Notes: generated by a model not told the origin, from the sequence alone. Positions 6,938 to 16,144 are shown, numbered from the stretch's first letter. The stretch is 64,000 bases of DNA from Lawsonibacter faecis (GCF_014287675.1 NZ_JACOPQ010000004.1:290815-354814); one strand, 5' to 3'. Program-made: numbers and translations.

Positions 6938-8266
6938 ATGACCAATACTTTGGATCGGGACTACGGCTTTGGTTCCCTGCTGAAGTTTGCACTGCCCAGC
7001 ATCATTATGATGATCTTTATGTCGCTGTACACCGTGGTGGACGGCTTCTTCGTGGCGCGCTTCGTGGGGGCGGACGCCCTGTCCGCAGTCAATATCGCCT
7101 ACCCGATGATCTCGGTGGAACTGGCGGTGGGGGTGATGCTGGCCACCGGCGGCAGCGCCGTGGTGGCCCGGCGCATGGGCGAGGGGGACGAAAAAGCGGC
7201 CCGGGAGGGCTTCGCGCTGCTGCTGGCGGCCGGGCTGATCGCAGGCGTTCTTTTCACCGTGCTGGGCCTGACCCTGGCCGAGCCCATGAGCCGCCTGCTG
7301 GGCGCCAGCCCCGCCCTGCTCGGCTACTGCACCGACTATCTGCGTATCCTCATGGCCTTCGCCCCGGCCTACATCCTCCAGCTCATGTTTCAGAGCTTCT
7401 TCGTGGTGGCCGGCCGGCCCGGGCTGGGGCTGTGGCTCACCGTGGCGGCGGGTCTTGCCAATATGGTGCTGGACTATGTCTTTATCGTGCCCCTGGGACT
7501 GGGGATTGCCGGCGCGGCCCTGGCCACTGCGGCAGGCTACCTGATTCCCGCGGCGGCGGGGGCGGCGTTTTTCGCCCTGCGCAGGCACGGCCTGCGCTTC
7601 ATCCGGCCCCGGTGGGACGCGAGGATGCTCCTCTACAGCTGCCTCAACGGCTCCTCTGAGATGGTGACCAACCTGGCCAGCGCCGTCATCACCTTCCTCT
7701 TCAACATGCTCATGCTCCGCTACCTGGGGGAGGATGGCGTGGCGGCCATCACCATCGTGCTGTACGCCCAGTTCCTGCTCACGGCCCTCTATATGGGCTT
7801 TTCCATGGGCGTGGCCCCCATCATCAGCTTTAATTACGGCGCGGAGAACACCCATCGGCTGAAATCGGTCTTCCGCAGCTGCATGATATTTGTGGCGGTC
7901 TCGTCGGTGGCGGTGTTCATCGCGGCGATGGCCTTCTCCGGGGGGATCGTGGGGGTTTTCTCCCCGCCGGGCACGGCAGTGTTCGACATCGCCGTGGCGG
8001 GCTTTTGCATGTTCGCACCCATGATTCTCTTCGCAGGGCTCAATATCTTTGCCTCCGCCCTCTTTACCGCCCTGTCCGACGGGAGGACCTCCGCCCTCCT
8101 CGCCTTTTTGCGGACCTTCGGATTCATTCTCCTGGGACTGCTGGTTCTGCCCATTGCCTTCGGGGTCGACGGCGTCTGGCTGGCGGTGCCCTTCGCGGAG
8201 CTGCTGGCGGGGGCGGTGTCGGTGGGTTGCATCCTCTGGGGGCGGAAGAGGTACCACTATGCGTGA
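6938..8266 (+). CDS. MATE family multidrug efflux pump (MerR-controlled)
   Basis: 442 residues with 12 predicted helices and typical MATE segments (LYTVVDGFFVARFVGADALS near the start; SFNYGAENTHRLK at about 310). ATG 6938 has AAGGAAGGG. It couples cation entry to drug export at the membrane. Control by the divergent MerR protein is strongly suggested by the promoter. A shared terminator at 8311-8340 separates it from the convergent MATE gene. Confidence 0.9.
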   Translation: MTNTLDRDYGFGSLLKFALPSIIMMIFMSLYTVVDGFFVARFVGADALSAVNIAYPMISVELAVGVMLATGGSAVVARRMGEGDEKAAREGFALLLAAGLIAGVLFTVLGLTLAEPMSRLLGASPALLGYCTDYLRILMAFAPAYILQLMFQSFFVVAGRPGLGLWLTVAAGLANMVLDYVFIVPLGLGIAGAALATAAGYLIPAAAGAAFFALRRHGLRFIRPRWDARMLLYSCLNGSSEMVTNLASAVITFLFNMLMLRYLGEDGVAAITIVLYAQFLLTALYMGFSMGVAPIISFNYGAENTHRLKSVFRSCMIFVAVSSVAVFIAAMAFSGGIVGVFSPPGTAVFDIAVAGFCMFAPMILFAGLNIFASALFTALSDGRTSALLAFLRTFGFILLGLLVLPIAFGVDGVWLAVPFAELLAGAVSVGCILWGRKRYHYA

Positions 8267-8310
8267 ATCCTGCCCTTCCCGCAATTGGCGGACCGGGGGT
8301 GAGCAAAAAA

Positions 8311-8340
8311 GGGCAGAGACGGGGGTTTCCGTCTCTGCCC
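8311..8340. terminator. bidirectional terminator between two MATE genes
   Basis: 12-bp perfect stem GGGCAGAGACGG / CCGTCTCTGCCC, loop GGGTTT. AAAAAA lies on the left and TTTTCTTT on the right, so it serves both strands. Confidence 0.9.
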
Positions 8341-8346
8341 TTTTCT

Positions 8347-9744
8347 TTACTGTCCCTGCTGGGACAGTTCCGCCTCCCGGCGCTTTAGAATCCGGGGGAA
8401 TTTATAGAGGAACATAAGGCCTGTGGCCGCGGCGGCCAGGAAATCGGCCACCGGCTCGGCCAGATAGACCGCGAAGACCTGGTTGCCCGTGATGATCAGG
8501 GGCAGGAGATAGGCCAGTGGAATCAGCAGAATGATCTTCCGCAGCAGAGCCAGGAAGAGGGAGATCTTCGCCTGTCCCAGGGCCACAAAGGTGTTCTGGC
8601 AGGAGAACTGGATGCCCAGCATGAACATACAGCCCATGTAGACGTGAAGGGCCCAGGTGGCGGCCGTGACCAGATCCTGCTCGTCGTTGAAGATGGCGAT
8701 AAAGGCCCCGGGGAAGAGCTGCACGGCCGCCCAGCCCAGTACGGAGAGGGTGACGGAGGAGATGAAGAGCAGCTTGAAGGCGTGCTTCACCCGGCTGAGC
8801 TTCCCCGCCCCGTAGTTAAAGCCGATGATGGGCTGGGCTCCCTGGGCCAGCCCCATGAAGGGCATGGTGAGCACCTGCATGATGCTGCTGCCGATGCCCA
8901 TCGCGCCCACGTAGACGTCCTTCAGCTCCCCGCCGTACATCTTCAGGTTGGAGTTGAGGGCGATCATCACCAGGCTCTCTGTGGACTGCATGATGAAGGG
9001 GGACACGCCGATGGCGGCCACAGGCAGAAGGATTTTCGCCCTGAGGCGCAGGAACCTGGCCTGAATTTTCAGCTTGGTCTTCTTCCCCAGCAGGAAGCAG
9101 ACCACCCATACCGCGGAGACCGCCTGGGCGATGATGGTGGCCAGGGCCGCGCCCCGGACGCCCATGTCGAGGCCGAAGATAAAGATGGGGTCCAGCACGA
9201 TATTGGTAATCGCGCCGAGGACCACCGTGAGCATGCTTGTGGTGGAGAAGCCCTGGGTGGTGATGAAGTTGTTGAGGCCCAGGGCCAGCTGGACGAAAAC
9301 GGTGCCCCAGAGGTAAATGGTCATATAGTCGGTGGCGTAGCCGATGGTGTTCTCCGTGGCGCCGAAGAGGAGGAGCATGGGCTCCTGAATGGGCATAAAG
9401 ACCGCCGTTACCGCCACCGAGATGAGGACCAGCAGCAGCGTGCAGTTGCCCAGAATCTCATTGGCCAGGTCCATCTTGCCCTCGCCGATGCGGATGGCCG
9501 CCCGGGAGCCGCCGCCCATGCCCACCAGCGCGGAGAGTGCGGAGATGAACATGAGTACGGGGAAGCAGACCGTCAGGCCCGTCAGGGCCAGCTTGCCGGT
9601 ACCGGGCATATGGCCGATGTACATCCGGTCCACAATATTGTAGAGTGCGTTGACCAGCTGGGCCGTGACGGCGGGGACCGCCAGCCGGAACAGCAGGGAC
9701 GGGACCGGATCGTTCCCCAGGTCGTTGGTGCGTTTTTGCCGCAA
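8347..9744 (-). CDS. MATE family efflux transporter
   Basis: 465 residues with two homologous six-helix halves: LYNIVDRMYIGHMPGTGKLALTG-like near residue 35 and GFNYGAGKLSRVK in the second half. It is closest to the NorM/DinF-type MATE of Firmicutes. The start is TTG 9744 with AGGAGG 9 nt upstream. It is not closely similar to the convergent MATE at 6938. No dedicated regulator is visible. Confidence 0.9.
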   Translation of the reverse strand: MRQKRTNDLGNDPVPSLLFRLAVPAVTAQLVNALYNIVDRMYIGHMPGTGKLALTGLTVCFPVLMFISALSALVGMGGGSRAAIRIGEGKMDLANEILGNCTLLLVLISVAVTAVFMPIQEPMLLLFGATENTIGYATDYMTIYLWGTVFVQLALGLNNFITTQGFSTTSMLTVVLGAITNIVLDPIFIFGLDMGVRGAALATIIAQAVSAVWVVCFLLGKKTKLKIQARFLRLRAKILLPVAAIGVSPFIMQSTESLVMIALNSNLKMYGGELKDVYVGAMGIGSSIMQVLTMPFMGLAQGAQPIIGFNYGAGKLSRVKHAFKLLFISSVTLSVLGWAAVQLFPGAFIAIFNDEQDLVTAATWALHVYMGCMFMLGIQFSCQNTFVALGQAKISLFLALLRKIILLIPLAYLLPLIITGNQVFAVYLAEPVADFLAAAATGLMFLYKFPRILKRREAELSQQGQ

Positions 9745-9780
9745 AGCGTTTCGCCTCCTATGGTAATTGCAAGCACAAAG

Positions 9781-9799
9781 CGGCGGCCCCGGAGGGCCG
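9781..9799 (-). terminator. weak hairpin after the HD-domain gene
   Basis: GCGGCCC / GGGCCGC stem with CGGA loop, followed on the minus strand by CGCTTTGTGC. The T-tract is poor. Confidence 0.4.
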
Positions 9800-9879
9800 C
9801 CATGCGCGTATTTGCCGCGGTATCTCCCCCCGGGCAGGGCGGCGGCTTGCCCCCGCCGTTCTCCGGGGGTGCGGACCCA

Positions 9880-10467
9880 TTACGCTTGGGGATCGCCCTC
9901 CAAAAAGTAGGTGGCCTCCATGTCCGCGGTAGCCAGGGCAAAGGCCAGGGGGAACTGCTGGAAGGCCTGTCCCACGGTACGGGCGTCCTCCGTGCCGGAG
10001 AAGCCCATATGCCAGCGGATGGCCATGGCCTCCTCCCGGCTCAGGCGGATGAAGCCGTTTACGATGTAGACCGACTTCTCCCCGTGGCCGTAGGGCAGGG
10101 GGTCCTCAAAGTAAAAGGTGGGCACGGCCTGCCACTTGCCGTCCGGCCCCTTCACATTCCGGGTGCCGGGCTTGTAGCAGCCGATCTTGCATGCGTCGTG
10201 CAGCAGGGAGACCACGGCCACCGTCTCGCTGTCGTACTCCAGGCCGTAGAGCTCCTGAACACGGGGCCGGGCCAGATAGTCCGCCAGGCAGTGGTAGACG
10301 TTCAGGCTGTGCTCGCACAGGCCGCCGGCATACGCCCCATGAAATTTGGCCGAGGCGGGGGCGGAAAAAAAGTCGCTCCTGTTTTCCAGGAAATCCAGCA
10401 GGGCGTCGGCCCCGTCCCGGTGGATGCTGGCCTTGAAAATTTCGATAAACTCCTCGCGGGCGCTCAA
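9880..10467 (-). CDS. HD-domain phosphohydrolase-like protein
   Basis: 195 residues with metal ligands H (FHGAYAGGLCEHSLNVYH) and the HD pair (VVSLLHDACKIG), followed by YGHGEKSVYIV, like the hydrolase part of YhaM-type HD nucleases/phosphohydrolases. It lacks the YhaM OB-fold. It starts at TTG 10467 with GAGGG 8 nt upstream. The substrate is unknown. An extended -10 (TGCTATACT) lies upstream near 10510. Confidence 0.75.
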   Translation of the reverse strand: MSAREEFIEIFKASIHRDGADALLDFLENRSDFFSAPASAKFHGAYAGGLCEHSLNVYHCLADYLARPRVQELYGLEYDSETVAVVSLLHDACKIGCYKPGTRNVKGPDGKWQAVPTFYFEDPLPYGHGEKSVYIVNGFIRLSREEAMAIRWHMGFSGTEDARTVGQAFQQFPLAFALATADMEATYFLEGDPQA

Positions 10468-10634
10468 TTTGGATACCCTCTTTCTGTTAGCTATGTAACT
10501 GATTCAGTATAGCACAAACAAGACTGTAAATCCAGTCAAAACGCCCTTTTTGCACCACTCTTTTCCGCCCCGCATAGGATGGGGGGCGACGCGGACCGGG
10601 CTTTGCTTCCGCCGCGTAAGAAAGGAGGCGTGCA

Positions 10635-11201
10635 ATGGAGTTTTGGATATCCTTTACGGCCGTCCTGCTCTTTTCCATGGCCTGTAATCTGGATACGGTC
10701 ATGTTATCCATGGGGTACGCGGTGAGAGGGGTACATATTACCGGCGGCGGCTGCCTCATCATCGCCGTGGTCACCACCGCCGTGACCTGGCTCTCCCTGG
10801 CCCTGGGGGATCTGGCGGCGGGGGTGATCAGCCCCGGCCTCTCCGACGCTCTGGGGGGACTGGTGCTGGTGGGCATCGGCTTCTGGTTTCTGCTGGACTG
10901 GCTGCGCCAGCTGGGGAGACCCGAGGAGGGCGCCCAGAGCGCCCAGGCCCCCGGGATGTGGGGGTGCGTATCCCTGGCGGCGGCCCTGGCCGTCAACAAC
11001 GCGGGGGTGGGCGTGGCCGCCGGAGTCAGCGGCATCAGCCCCCTCTGGGCGTCGGTATGCAATTTTGTGGTGACCATCGTATTCCTACTGCTGGGGCGGT
11101 GGCTGGGCCGGGGGGTTCTGGGCCGTTTCCTGGGCAGGTTTGCCCTTCCCCTCTCCGGAGCCCTGCTGGTGGCGCTGGGCGTGTGCGAGGTGTTCCTCTG
11201 A
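10635..11201 (+). CDS. YtaF/MntP family membrane protein
   Basis: 188 residues, six hydrophobic helices, with the internal pseudo-repeat seen in the family: CNLDTVMLSMGYAVRG in the first half and ALAVNNAGVGVAAGV in the second. MntP relatives export Mn2+; YtaF is a sporulation-associated member in Bacillus. The N-L-D and V-N-N motifs favour the YtaF branch. ATG 10635 has AAAGGAGG. pepD follows 59 bp downstream. Confidence 0.75.
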   Translation: MEFWISFTAVLLFSMACNLDTVMLSMGYAVRGVHITGGGCLIIAVVTTAVTWLSLALGDLAAGVISPGLSDALGGLVLVGIGFWFLLDWLRQLGRPEEGAQSAQAPGMWGCVSLAAALAVNNAGVGVAAGVSGISPLWASVCNFVVTIVFLLLGRWLGRGVLGRFLGRFALPLSGALLVALGVCEVFL

Positions 11202-11260
11202 TTGAAAGAGGCCGCCGGTGCTGGTATAATGGAAAGGCACGTGGTTAGGAGGGCGGACCT

Positions 11261-12730
11261 ATGGACCTTATCGCGCGATTGGGCGGAGAAAACGCCGTAA
11301 TTGAGGGCATTGTGGAGGAATTTCGCGGCCTTTGCCTCGTTCCCCACGGATCGGGGAACGAGGCGGCGGAGAGCGCGTATCTGGCGGAGCGGCTGAGGCG
11401 GATGGGCCTCTCCCCCGCCGCGGACGGTTTGCATAACCTGTACGCGGACGTACCCGCTGCCCCCGGCCGGGAGAACGCGCCCCTGGTGATTTTGCAGGGC
11501 CATATGGATATGGTATGCGCCGTGCGACTCGGGAGCGGATACGACCCCGTGGGCTCCCCTGTGCGGATAGAGGCGGCGGACGGCTTTCTCCGGTCGGACG
11601 GGCGGTCCTCCCTGGGCGCGGACAACAATCTGGGCAACGCGGCGGTGCTCTGGCTGCTCGGCCGCGGTGTGGAGCACGGACCGCTGCGCCTCCTCTTTAC
11701 CGTACAGGAGGAGGTGGGCCTCCGGGGGGCGGCGGCCCTGGACCCGGCCTGGCTGCGGGGCGCGGACTACCTCATCAATACCGACGGCTTCCACCTGGGA
11801 CGGGCGGTGGTCAGCTCCGCCGGGGGCAGGCGGGAGACCTTCTCCCGTCCCCTGGAGACGGCGGCCCCCGCCCTGCCCGCCCCATTCCGGGTCGAATTGT
11901 CGCTCTTCACCGGCGGCCACTCCGGGGACGACATCCACCGGGGCCGGGGCAATCCCATCAAGCTGCTGACGGCCTTCCTCACGGAGCTGGACTTCGCCTA
12001 TGAGCTGGCCGGGCTGACAGGCGGGCAGGCCCACAACGCCATCCCGGCCCAGTGCGCCGCTGAGCTGGCGGTGGCCCGGGAGGACGTACCCGCCCTTGCG
12101 TCTGCGGTGGAGCGGCTGGCGGCGGAGATCCGGGCGCGGCACGGGGAGATTGACCCGTACGCGCGCGTGGAGCTTGTCCCCGCCCCTATGCCGTCCGTGG
12201 TCTGGTCGGAAAACTGCCGCGGAAGTACGCTGGAACTGCTGGCGGGCCTCTGCTGCGGGGTACTGGGCTGGCACGCGGATTTCCCGGACACCGTATGCGC
12301 CTCGGCCAACCTGGGCCGGGTATGGGCCCGGGATGGGGAGATCCGCGCCGCAGAATTCCTCCGCTGCACCGAGCCCGCCGCCGAGCGGGCCATGGCGGCG
12401 GCCCACGCCGCCCTGGCCGGGCGGACCGGCTTTGCCGTCGCGGCCAGCGGCTACCCCGGCTGGGTGGGGGACGCCGCCAACCCCCTGGCCCGGCTGATGG
12501 ATGGGGTCTACCGCCGGGAGACCGGCCGGGGCATGGAGATTACCGCCGTCCACGTGGGGCTGGAGCCCTCCTGCTTTCAGGCCAAGGCGCCGGGGCTGGT
12601 GATGGTCAGCACAGGGCCGGATATCCTGGACGCCCACGCAGTTACCGAGCGCGCGCCCCTGGCCTCCCTGCCCCCCTACGCCGCCCTCCTGGCCGGAACG
12701 CTGGAGGAACTGTCGCGCACTGCACGCTGA
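11261..12730 (+). CDS. pepD: aminoacyl-histidine dipeptidase (PepD, M20 family)
   Basis: 489 residues. Metal and catalytic motifs are visible: LQGHMDMV at about residue 80, LGADNNLG at about 115, the general base in QEEVGLRGA at about 148, and GGHSGDDIH in the lid domain. Length and order match Xaa-His dipeptidase, a cytosolic zinc enzyme that cleaves carnosine-like and other dipeptides. ATG 11261 has AGGAGGG. Confidence 0.9.
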   Translation: MDLIARLGGENAVIEGIVEEFRGLCLVPHGSGNEAAESAYLAERLRRMGLSPAADGLHNLYADVPAAPGRENAPLVILQGHMDMVCAVRLGSGYDPVGSPVRIEAADGFLRSDGRSSLGADNNLGNAAVLWLLGRGVEHGPLRLLFTVQEEVGLRGAAALDPAWLRGADYLINTDGFHLGRAVVSSAGGRRETFSRPLETAAPALPAPFRVELSLFTGGHSGDDIHRGRGNPIKLLTAFLTELDFAYELAGLTGGQAHNAIPAQCAAELAVAREDVPALASAVERLAAEIRARHGEIDPYARVELVPAPMPSVVWSENCRGSTLELLAGLCCGVLGWHADFPDTVCASANLGRVWARDGEIRAAEFLRCTEPAAERAMAAAHAALAGRTGFAVAASGYPGWVGDAANPLARLMDGVYRRETGRGMEITAVHVGLEPSCFQAKAPGLVMVSTGPDILDAHAVTERAPLASLPPYAALLAGTLEELSRTAR

Positions 12731-12752
12731 CGCGCCTTTGACTCGTTTGGAG

Positions 12753-12775
12753 GTCCGTACCCCGGGGGTACGGAC
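12753..12775 (+). terminator. hairpin after pepD
   Basis: 11-bp arms GTCCGTACCCC / GGGGTACGGAC with a minimal loop, 23 bp after the pepD stop. There is no T-run, so termination is uncertain. Confidence 0.4.
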
Positions 12776-12782
12776 AGTAAAG

Positions 12783-12897
12783 CCCTCCGCAGAGCAAGCC
12801 TCGCAGAGTTCCGTCGTCGGCGGACGACGGAATCAAGTGAATATCCGTCATGCAGCCTTCCTGTCAAATAAGCCCAGAGGGGCTTCTTTGGCAAGCT
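12783..12897 (+). repeat. dispersed repeat R1, copy A (internally deleted)
   Basis: It shares the left part (CCCTCCGCAGAG, CGCAGAG, GGAATCAA, ATCCGTCAT) and the right part (GCAG-CTTCC, hairpin AAGCCC / GGGGCTTCTTT) with copies at 36071 and 46705, but lacks the central section of about 85 bp. The break falls at TCCGTCAT, which in copy B recurs as TCCGTTAT on the other side of the missing part, consistent with deletion between short direct repeats. Confidence 0.8.
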
Positions 12898-12906
12898 AAG
12901 TAAAAA

Positions 12907-12945
12907 CCGCGGACCCAGGACGGAGATTCCGTCTTGGGTCCGCGG
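12907..12945. terminator. bidirectional terminator between pepD and the HAD gene
   Basis: 17-bp stem beginning CCGCGGACCCAGGACGG with one wobble pair, loop AGATT. TTTT follows on plus and TTTTTA on minus. Confidence 0.9.
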
Positions 12946-12948
12946 CTT

Positions 12949-13767
12949 TTACATTGAGGGGTACATCCCGTCCAGGATGGAGATGATATCGGCGATGCAG
13001 TGCTCGTCGCAGGACTTGACAATCCTGGCCCTCCCCCAATCCCTTACCGCGTCGGCGCAGTTGGCGGGGGCAAAGGGAATGGCGGATACCTCCAGCATGG
13101 GGATGTCGTTCTGGTTGTCCCCCACGCAGTACAGGTCCTTTCGGGCGATGCCCAGGAGCTGGGCCAGCTTGAGGACCATACCACCCTTGGTGGCGCCCTT
13201 GGCGGTGACCTCCAGCAGGGCGGAGTTGGAGAAGATGACCTCGTACCGGTCGCCCCAGCGCTCCAGGATTAATTTCTGAGCGTCCAGGAGGACGGCGTAC
13301 TCGTCCTGAAGGACGGCCTTGCTCCAGGGGGTGGGCATATCACGAAGCTCGCAGGGAGTCCAGTCGGTGTTCACCTTGGTGACGTGCCGCTGGGTGAAGT
13401 CGTTGGGGTGGTGGATATACACGTCGTCCCCGTGGTAGGTCTCGATGCCGACGGTGGGCAGCTTGGCCGAGAGAATGCCCAGATCCTCCGTCGCCCGGCG
13501 GGGCAGGGGAAACTCGCAGATGACCTTGTCGGCGCTGTAGTCATAGAGCAGGGCACCGTTTGAGAGGATGACGGGGGCGTTGACCGGGGCCAGATGGACA
13601 TAGGGGGAGAAGGTGCGGTGAGCCCGCCCGGTGGACACGGTGAAGCGTCCGCCCTGACGGATGAAATAGTTCAGGGCCTCCCTGTTTTCGGCGGATACCT
13701 CCCGGCTGGAATTGTAGAGGGTATCGTCAAAATCGCTGGCCAGCAGCACGCAGTCGAACTTGCCCAA
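12949..13767 (-). CDS. HAD superfamily (Cof-like) phosphatase
   Basis: 272 residues. HAD motif I is ASDFDDTLYN near residue 11, motif II STGR at about 45, motif III lysine in ATKGGM at about 190, and motif IV GDNQNDIPML at about 215. A type IIB cap fits the Cof family, which dephosphorylates sugar phosphates and cofactors such as FMN or PLP. It starts at TTG 13767. It lies 15 bp downstream of thiT, so it may be co-expressed under TPP control; a role on a thiamine-related phosphate is possible but unproven. Confidence 0.85.
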   Translation of the reverse strand: MGKFDCVLLASDFDDTLYNSSREVSAENREALNYFIRQGGRFTVSTGRAHRTFSPYVHLAPVNAPVILSNGALLYDYSADKVICEFPLPRRATEDLGILSAKLPTVGIETYHGDDVYIHHPNDFTQRHVTKVNTDWTPCELRDMPTPWSKAVLQDEYAVLLDAQKLILERWGDRYEVIFSNSALLEVTAKGATKGGMVLKLAQLLGIARKDLYCVGDNQNDIPMLEVSAIPFAPANCADAVRDWGRARIVKSCDEHCIADIISILDGMYPSM

Positions 13768-13782
13768 AAAATCACACCTTTT

Positions 13783-14370
13783 TTATCTCAATAAATCATA
13801 CCCCATGAAATACTTTTTCATGGGCCTGTAGAGCAGACCGAAAATTGCAAGGCACAGGGCCATGTCGATGAGCATATAGCTGCCGTTGTACGCCAGGGAG
13901 TACATCCACGGGCTGGTGAAGGTCATCTCAAAGAGCTCCGTAGGCGCGGCGATGGCATAGATGGTGATGCCGCTGATAAAGTGGACGATGAAGCGGACGA
14001 AGGAGCCCACGACGGTGCCGGCAAAAATGCCCCACTTCTTACCCCGGAACAGCCCGGCCAGCCCCAGCGGGGGGAAGGCGATGAGATAGTCCAGCAGCAG
14101 GGACTGCCAGCCCCAGGCCACCGCGCCGTCAATGAACATCTGCAGCAGGCCGAAGGCAAAGCCGGCCAATACGCCGGGGCCAAACCCCCAGCGGATGGCG
14201 TAGAAAAAGATGGGGAGCATCTCCAGGGTGATGGAGCCGCCGTTGGGCAGGCGAAAAATTTTAAGCTGGTTGAGCACCAGGGCCAGGGCGACCATAACGG
14301 CCCCTTCACAGAGCATACGGACCGACTGCCGCGCGCGGGAGTTCTCCTTGGACTGGGTAATGACAGGCAT
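13783..14370 (-). CDS. thiT: energy-coupled thiamine transporter ThiT (ECF S component)
   Basis: 195 residues, six helices, with the ThiT-like stretch GGSITLEMLPIFFYAIRWG and conserved YNGSYML near the C-terminus. It is the thiamine-binding S subunit that pairs with a shared ECF module encoded elsewhere. A TPP riboswitch with a terminator precedes it, confirming the substrate. ATG 14370 has AGGAGG lying next to the terminator U-tract. Confidence 0.95.
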   Translation of the reverse strand: MPVITQSKENSRARQSVRMLCEGAVMVALALVLNQLKIFRLPNGGSITLEMLPIFFYAIRWGFGPGVLAGFAFGLLQMFIDGAVAWGWQSLLLDYLIAFPPLGLAGLFRGKKWGIFAGTVVGSFVRFIVHFISGITIYAIAAPTELFEMTFTSPWMYSLAYNGSYMLIDMALCLAIFGLLYRPMKKYFMGYDLLR

Positions 14371-14385
14371 CGTTTCTTCCTCCTG

Positions 14386-14430
14386 AAAAAAATGTACCGC
14401 AGCGCAAACCTGGATAGCGCAATGCGGTAC
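14386..14430 (-). terminator. riboswitch-controlled terminator of thiT
   Basis: Stem GTACCGCA / TGCGGTAC extended by GCGC / GCGC inside; on the minus strand ATTTTTTT follows directly. It is the expression platform of the TPP riboswitch, turning thiT off when TPP is bound. Confidence 0.85.
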
Positions 14431-14457
14431 GAAAGAAACGACGACAACAGCCGAATC

Positions 14458-14552
14458 ATCTTCCTACGCCGGCATTACCCGGATCAGGTTCAAGGGACGG
14501 GGGGCGGCATTACGCCCCGCATCTCAGCCGGACTTGCGTCCAGCGCCCCTGC
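14458..14552 (-). promoter_or_regulatory. TPP riboswitch (THI element)
   Basis: On the minus strand the conserved blocks appear in order: GGGGCGCTG, the P2/P3 loop CTGAGATG, then CCCTTGAACCTGATCCGGG and TAATGCCGGCGTAGGAA. These are the invariant THI-box elements. It precedes thiT and its terminator. Confidence 0.97.
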
Positions 14553-14639
14553 TATTCGATTTGTCTTGCGGTCGGTGGTATTCTATCGAAAAACGGCGCG
14601 GTTGTCAAGGCGGTGGGAAAAAGGGCGTACCCGCGGCGG

Positions 14640-15551
14640 CTACAGCCTCCTCAGTTTCTCCAGCACCAGCCTGAAGTATTCCGGCAGAGGGCACTCCACC
14701 GTCACGCGCTCGCCGGTGCGGGGGTGGACAAAGGAGAGCCTTTTCGCGTGCAGGCACTGGCCCGCAAGGCCCGGATAGGGCTTTTTGGCGCCGTAGACAG
14801 TGTCCCCCAGGAGGGGATGGCCGATGGAGGCCAGGTGGACCCGGATCTGGTGGGTGCGGCCGGTCTCCAGGCGGCACTGGAGATGGGTATAGCCGGAAAA
14901 ACGTTCCAGGACCGTCCAGTGGGTGATCGCCTCCCGGCCACGGAGGCGGTCCACGGCCATCTTCTTGCGGTCGCTGTAATGCCGCCCGATGGGGGCGCTT
15001 ACGGTGCCCGCGTCCTCCTGAAAGCCGCCCACCGCCACCGCCTCGTACTCCCGGTAGAGGGAGTGGTCCTGAAGCTGCCCGGCCAGGGCCAGATGGGCGA
15101 AGTCGTTCTTGGCGGCGATGATAAGGCCGGAGGTGTCCCGGTCGATGCGGTGGACGATGCCCGGGCGCAGTTCCCCGTTGATTCCTGAGAGTGATTCACC
15201 GCAGTGATATAACAGTGCGTTGACCAGCGTCCCGTCCGGGTGGCCCGCCGCGGGGTGGACCACCATGCCCACGGCCTTGTTGACCACGATTACGTCGTCG
15301 TCCTCATAGGCCACGTCCAGGGGGATATCCTGGGGGAGGACGTCAGCCTCTACCGGGTCGGGCAGGACGAGCACCAGCTCGTCCCCCGGGGCGGCCTTGT
15401 AGTTCTTCTTGACCCTTACCCCCCTCAGGGTTACCGCGCCCTCCTCCAGCAGCCGCTGGGCCGCCGAACGGGAGAGCTCGGGAAGCTGGCGGGAGAGAAA
15501 CTGGTCGCAGCGCTCCCCCTCACGGTCAGGTGTCAGACGCAGAATCGCCAT
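14640..15551 (-). CDS. rluD: RluD-type 23S rRNA pseudouridine synthase
   Basis: 303 residues: an N-terminal S4 RNA-binding domain (about 10-60, SRSAAQRLLEEGAVTL), then the RluA/RluD catalytic domain with HRIDRDTSGLII carrying the catalytic Asp, and GRTHQIRVHLASIGHPL. ATG 15551 has GGGGGAG 7 nt upstream and lies inside lspA (26-bp overlap). The lspA-rluD (ylyB) order matches Bacillus. Confidence 0.92.
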   Translation of the reverse strand: MAILRLTPDREGERCDQFLSRQLPELSRSAAQRLLEEGAVTLRGVRVKKNYKAAPGDELVLVLPDPVEADVLPQDIPLDVAYEDDDVIVVNKAVGMVVHPAAGHPDGTLVNALLYHCGESLSGINGELRPGIVHRIDRDTSGLIIAAKNDFAHLALAGQLQDHSLYREYEAVAVGGFQEDAGTVSAPIGRHYSDRKKMAVDRLRGREAITHWTVLERFSGYTHLQCRLETGRTHQIRVHLASIGHPLLGDTVYGAKKPYPGLAGQCLHAKRLSFVHPRTGERVTVECPLPEYFRLVLEKLRRL

Positions 15552-16014
15552 GGGGCGTCTCCCCCTTCTCCAGCTTATCGTAGAAAAAGAGAAAATACAC
15601 GCAGAAGGCGATGCCGCCCAGCACCACGCAGATGTCCGCCACGTTGAAGACGGCGAAGCTGATGAAGGTGGTCTGGAACATATCGGTGACGAAGCCGAAG
15701 AAGAGCCGGTCGATGAGGTTGCCCACCGCCCCGGCCAGGACCACGGACAGGCAGACGAGGCCAAAGCGATGGCGCACCACCTTTTTTGCCATCACCGCCA
15801 CAATGACCACGGCCACCAGGGCGGAGATGAGGGTGAGCAGCCAGGTGTGCTCCCTGAAAATATTAAAAGCCGCGCCGGTGTTCTGGACGTAGGTCAGGTC
15901 CATTACATGGGGGATGAAGGGGATGGACTCCCACATGGGGATGTTTGCGCGGACCAGAAATTTGACCACCTGGTCGGCGGCGATGAGAACCGCCGCGATA
16001 ATGGCGTAGAGCAT
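15526..16014 (-). CDS. lspA: lipoprotein signal peptidase
   Basis: 162 residues, four membrane helices. The catalytic aspartates lie in GAVGNLIDRLFFGFVTD and FNVADICVVLG, the two signature blocks of signal peptidase II. It cleaves prolipoproteins such as those encoded at 16940 and 18229. ATG 16014 has AAAGGAGAT. Coupled with rluD by overlap. Confidence 0.95.
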   Translation of the reverse strand: MLYAIIAAVLIAADQVVKFLVRANIPMWESIPFIPHVMDLTYVQNTGAAFNIFREHTWLLTLISALVAVVIVAVMAKKVVRHRFGLVCLSVVLAGAVGNLIDRLFFGFVTDMFQTTFISFAVFNVADICVVLGGIAFCVYFLFFYDKLEKGETPHGDSASDT

Positions 16015-16144
16015 AAGGGAGATCTCCTTTGGGTTCAGATTCGGTCTGCCGTACCGGGGTACTGTACCATGGGCCGACGTTGGGACGGTCAATAGGCTCC
16101 GCCGCTTTCGGCGTTCCGCCGGGCGGACAAAAATGCGCAGGACC

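Noticed and set aside
8644..10512. 622-codon plus-strand frame across the MATE and HD genes
   Set aside because: Low-complexity Gly/His/Gln-rich product, antisense to two well-supported genes.
12642..12894. Short minus-strand ORFs beginning MTDIHLI in R1 copy A (also MTDFHLI in copy B)
   Set aside because: They follow the repeat rather than a gene, have no RBS, and copy C has lost the start; substitutions are not biased to third positions.
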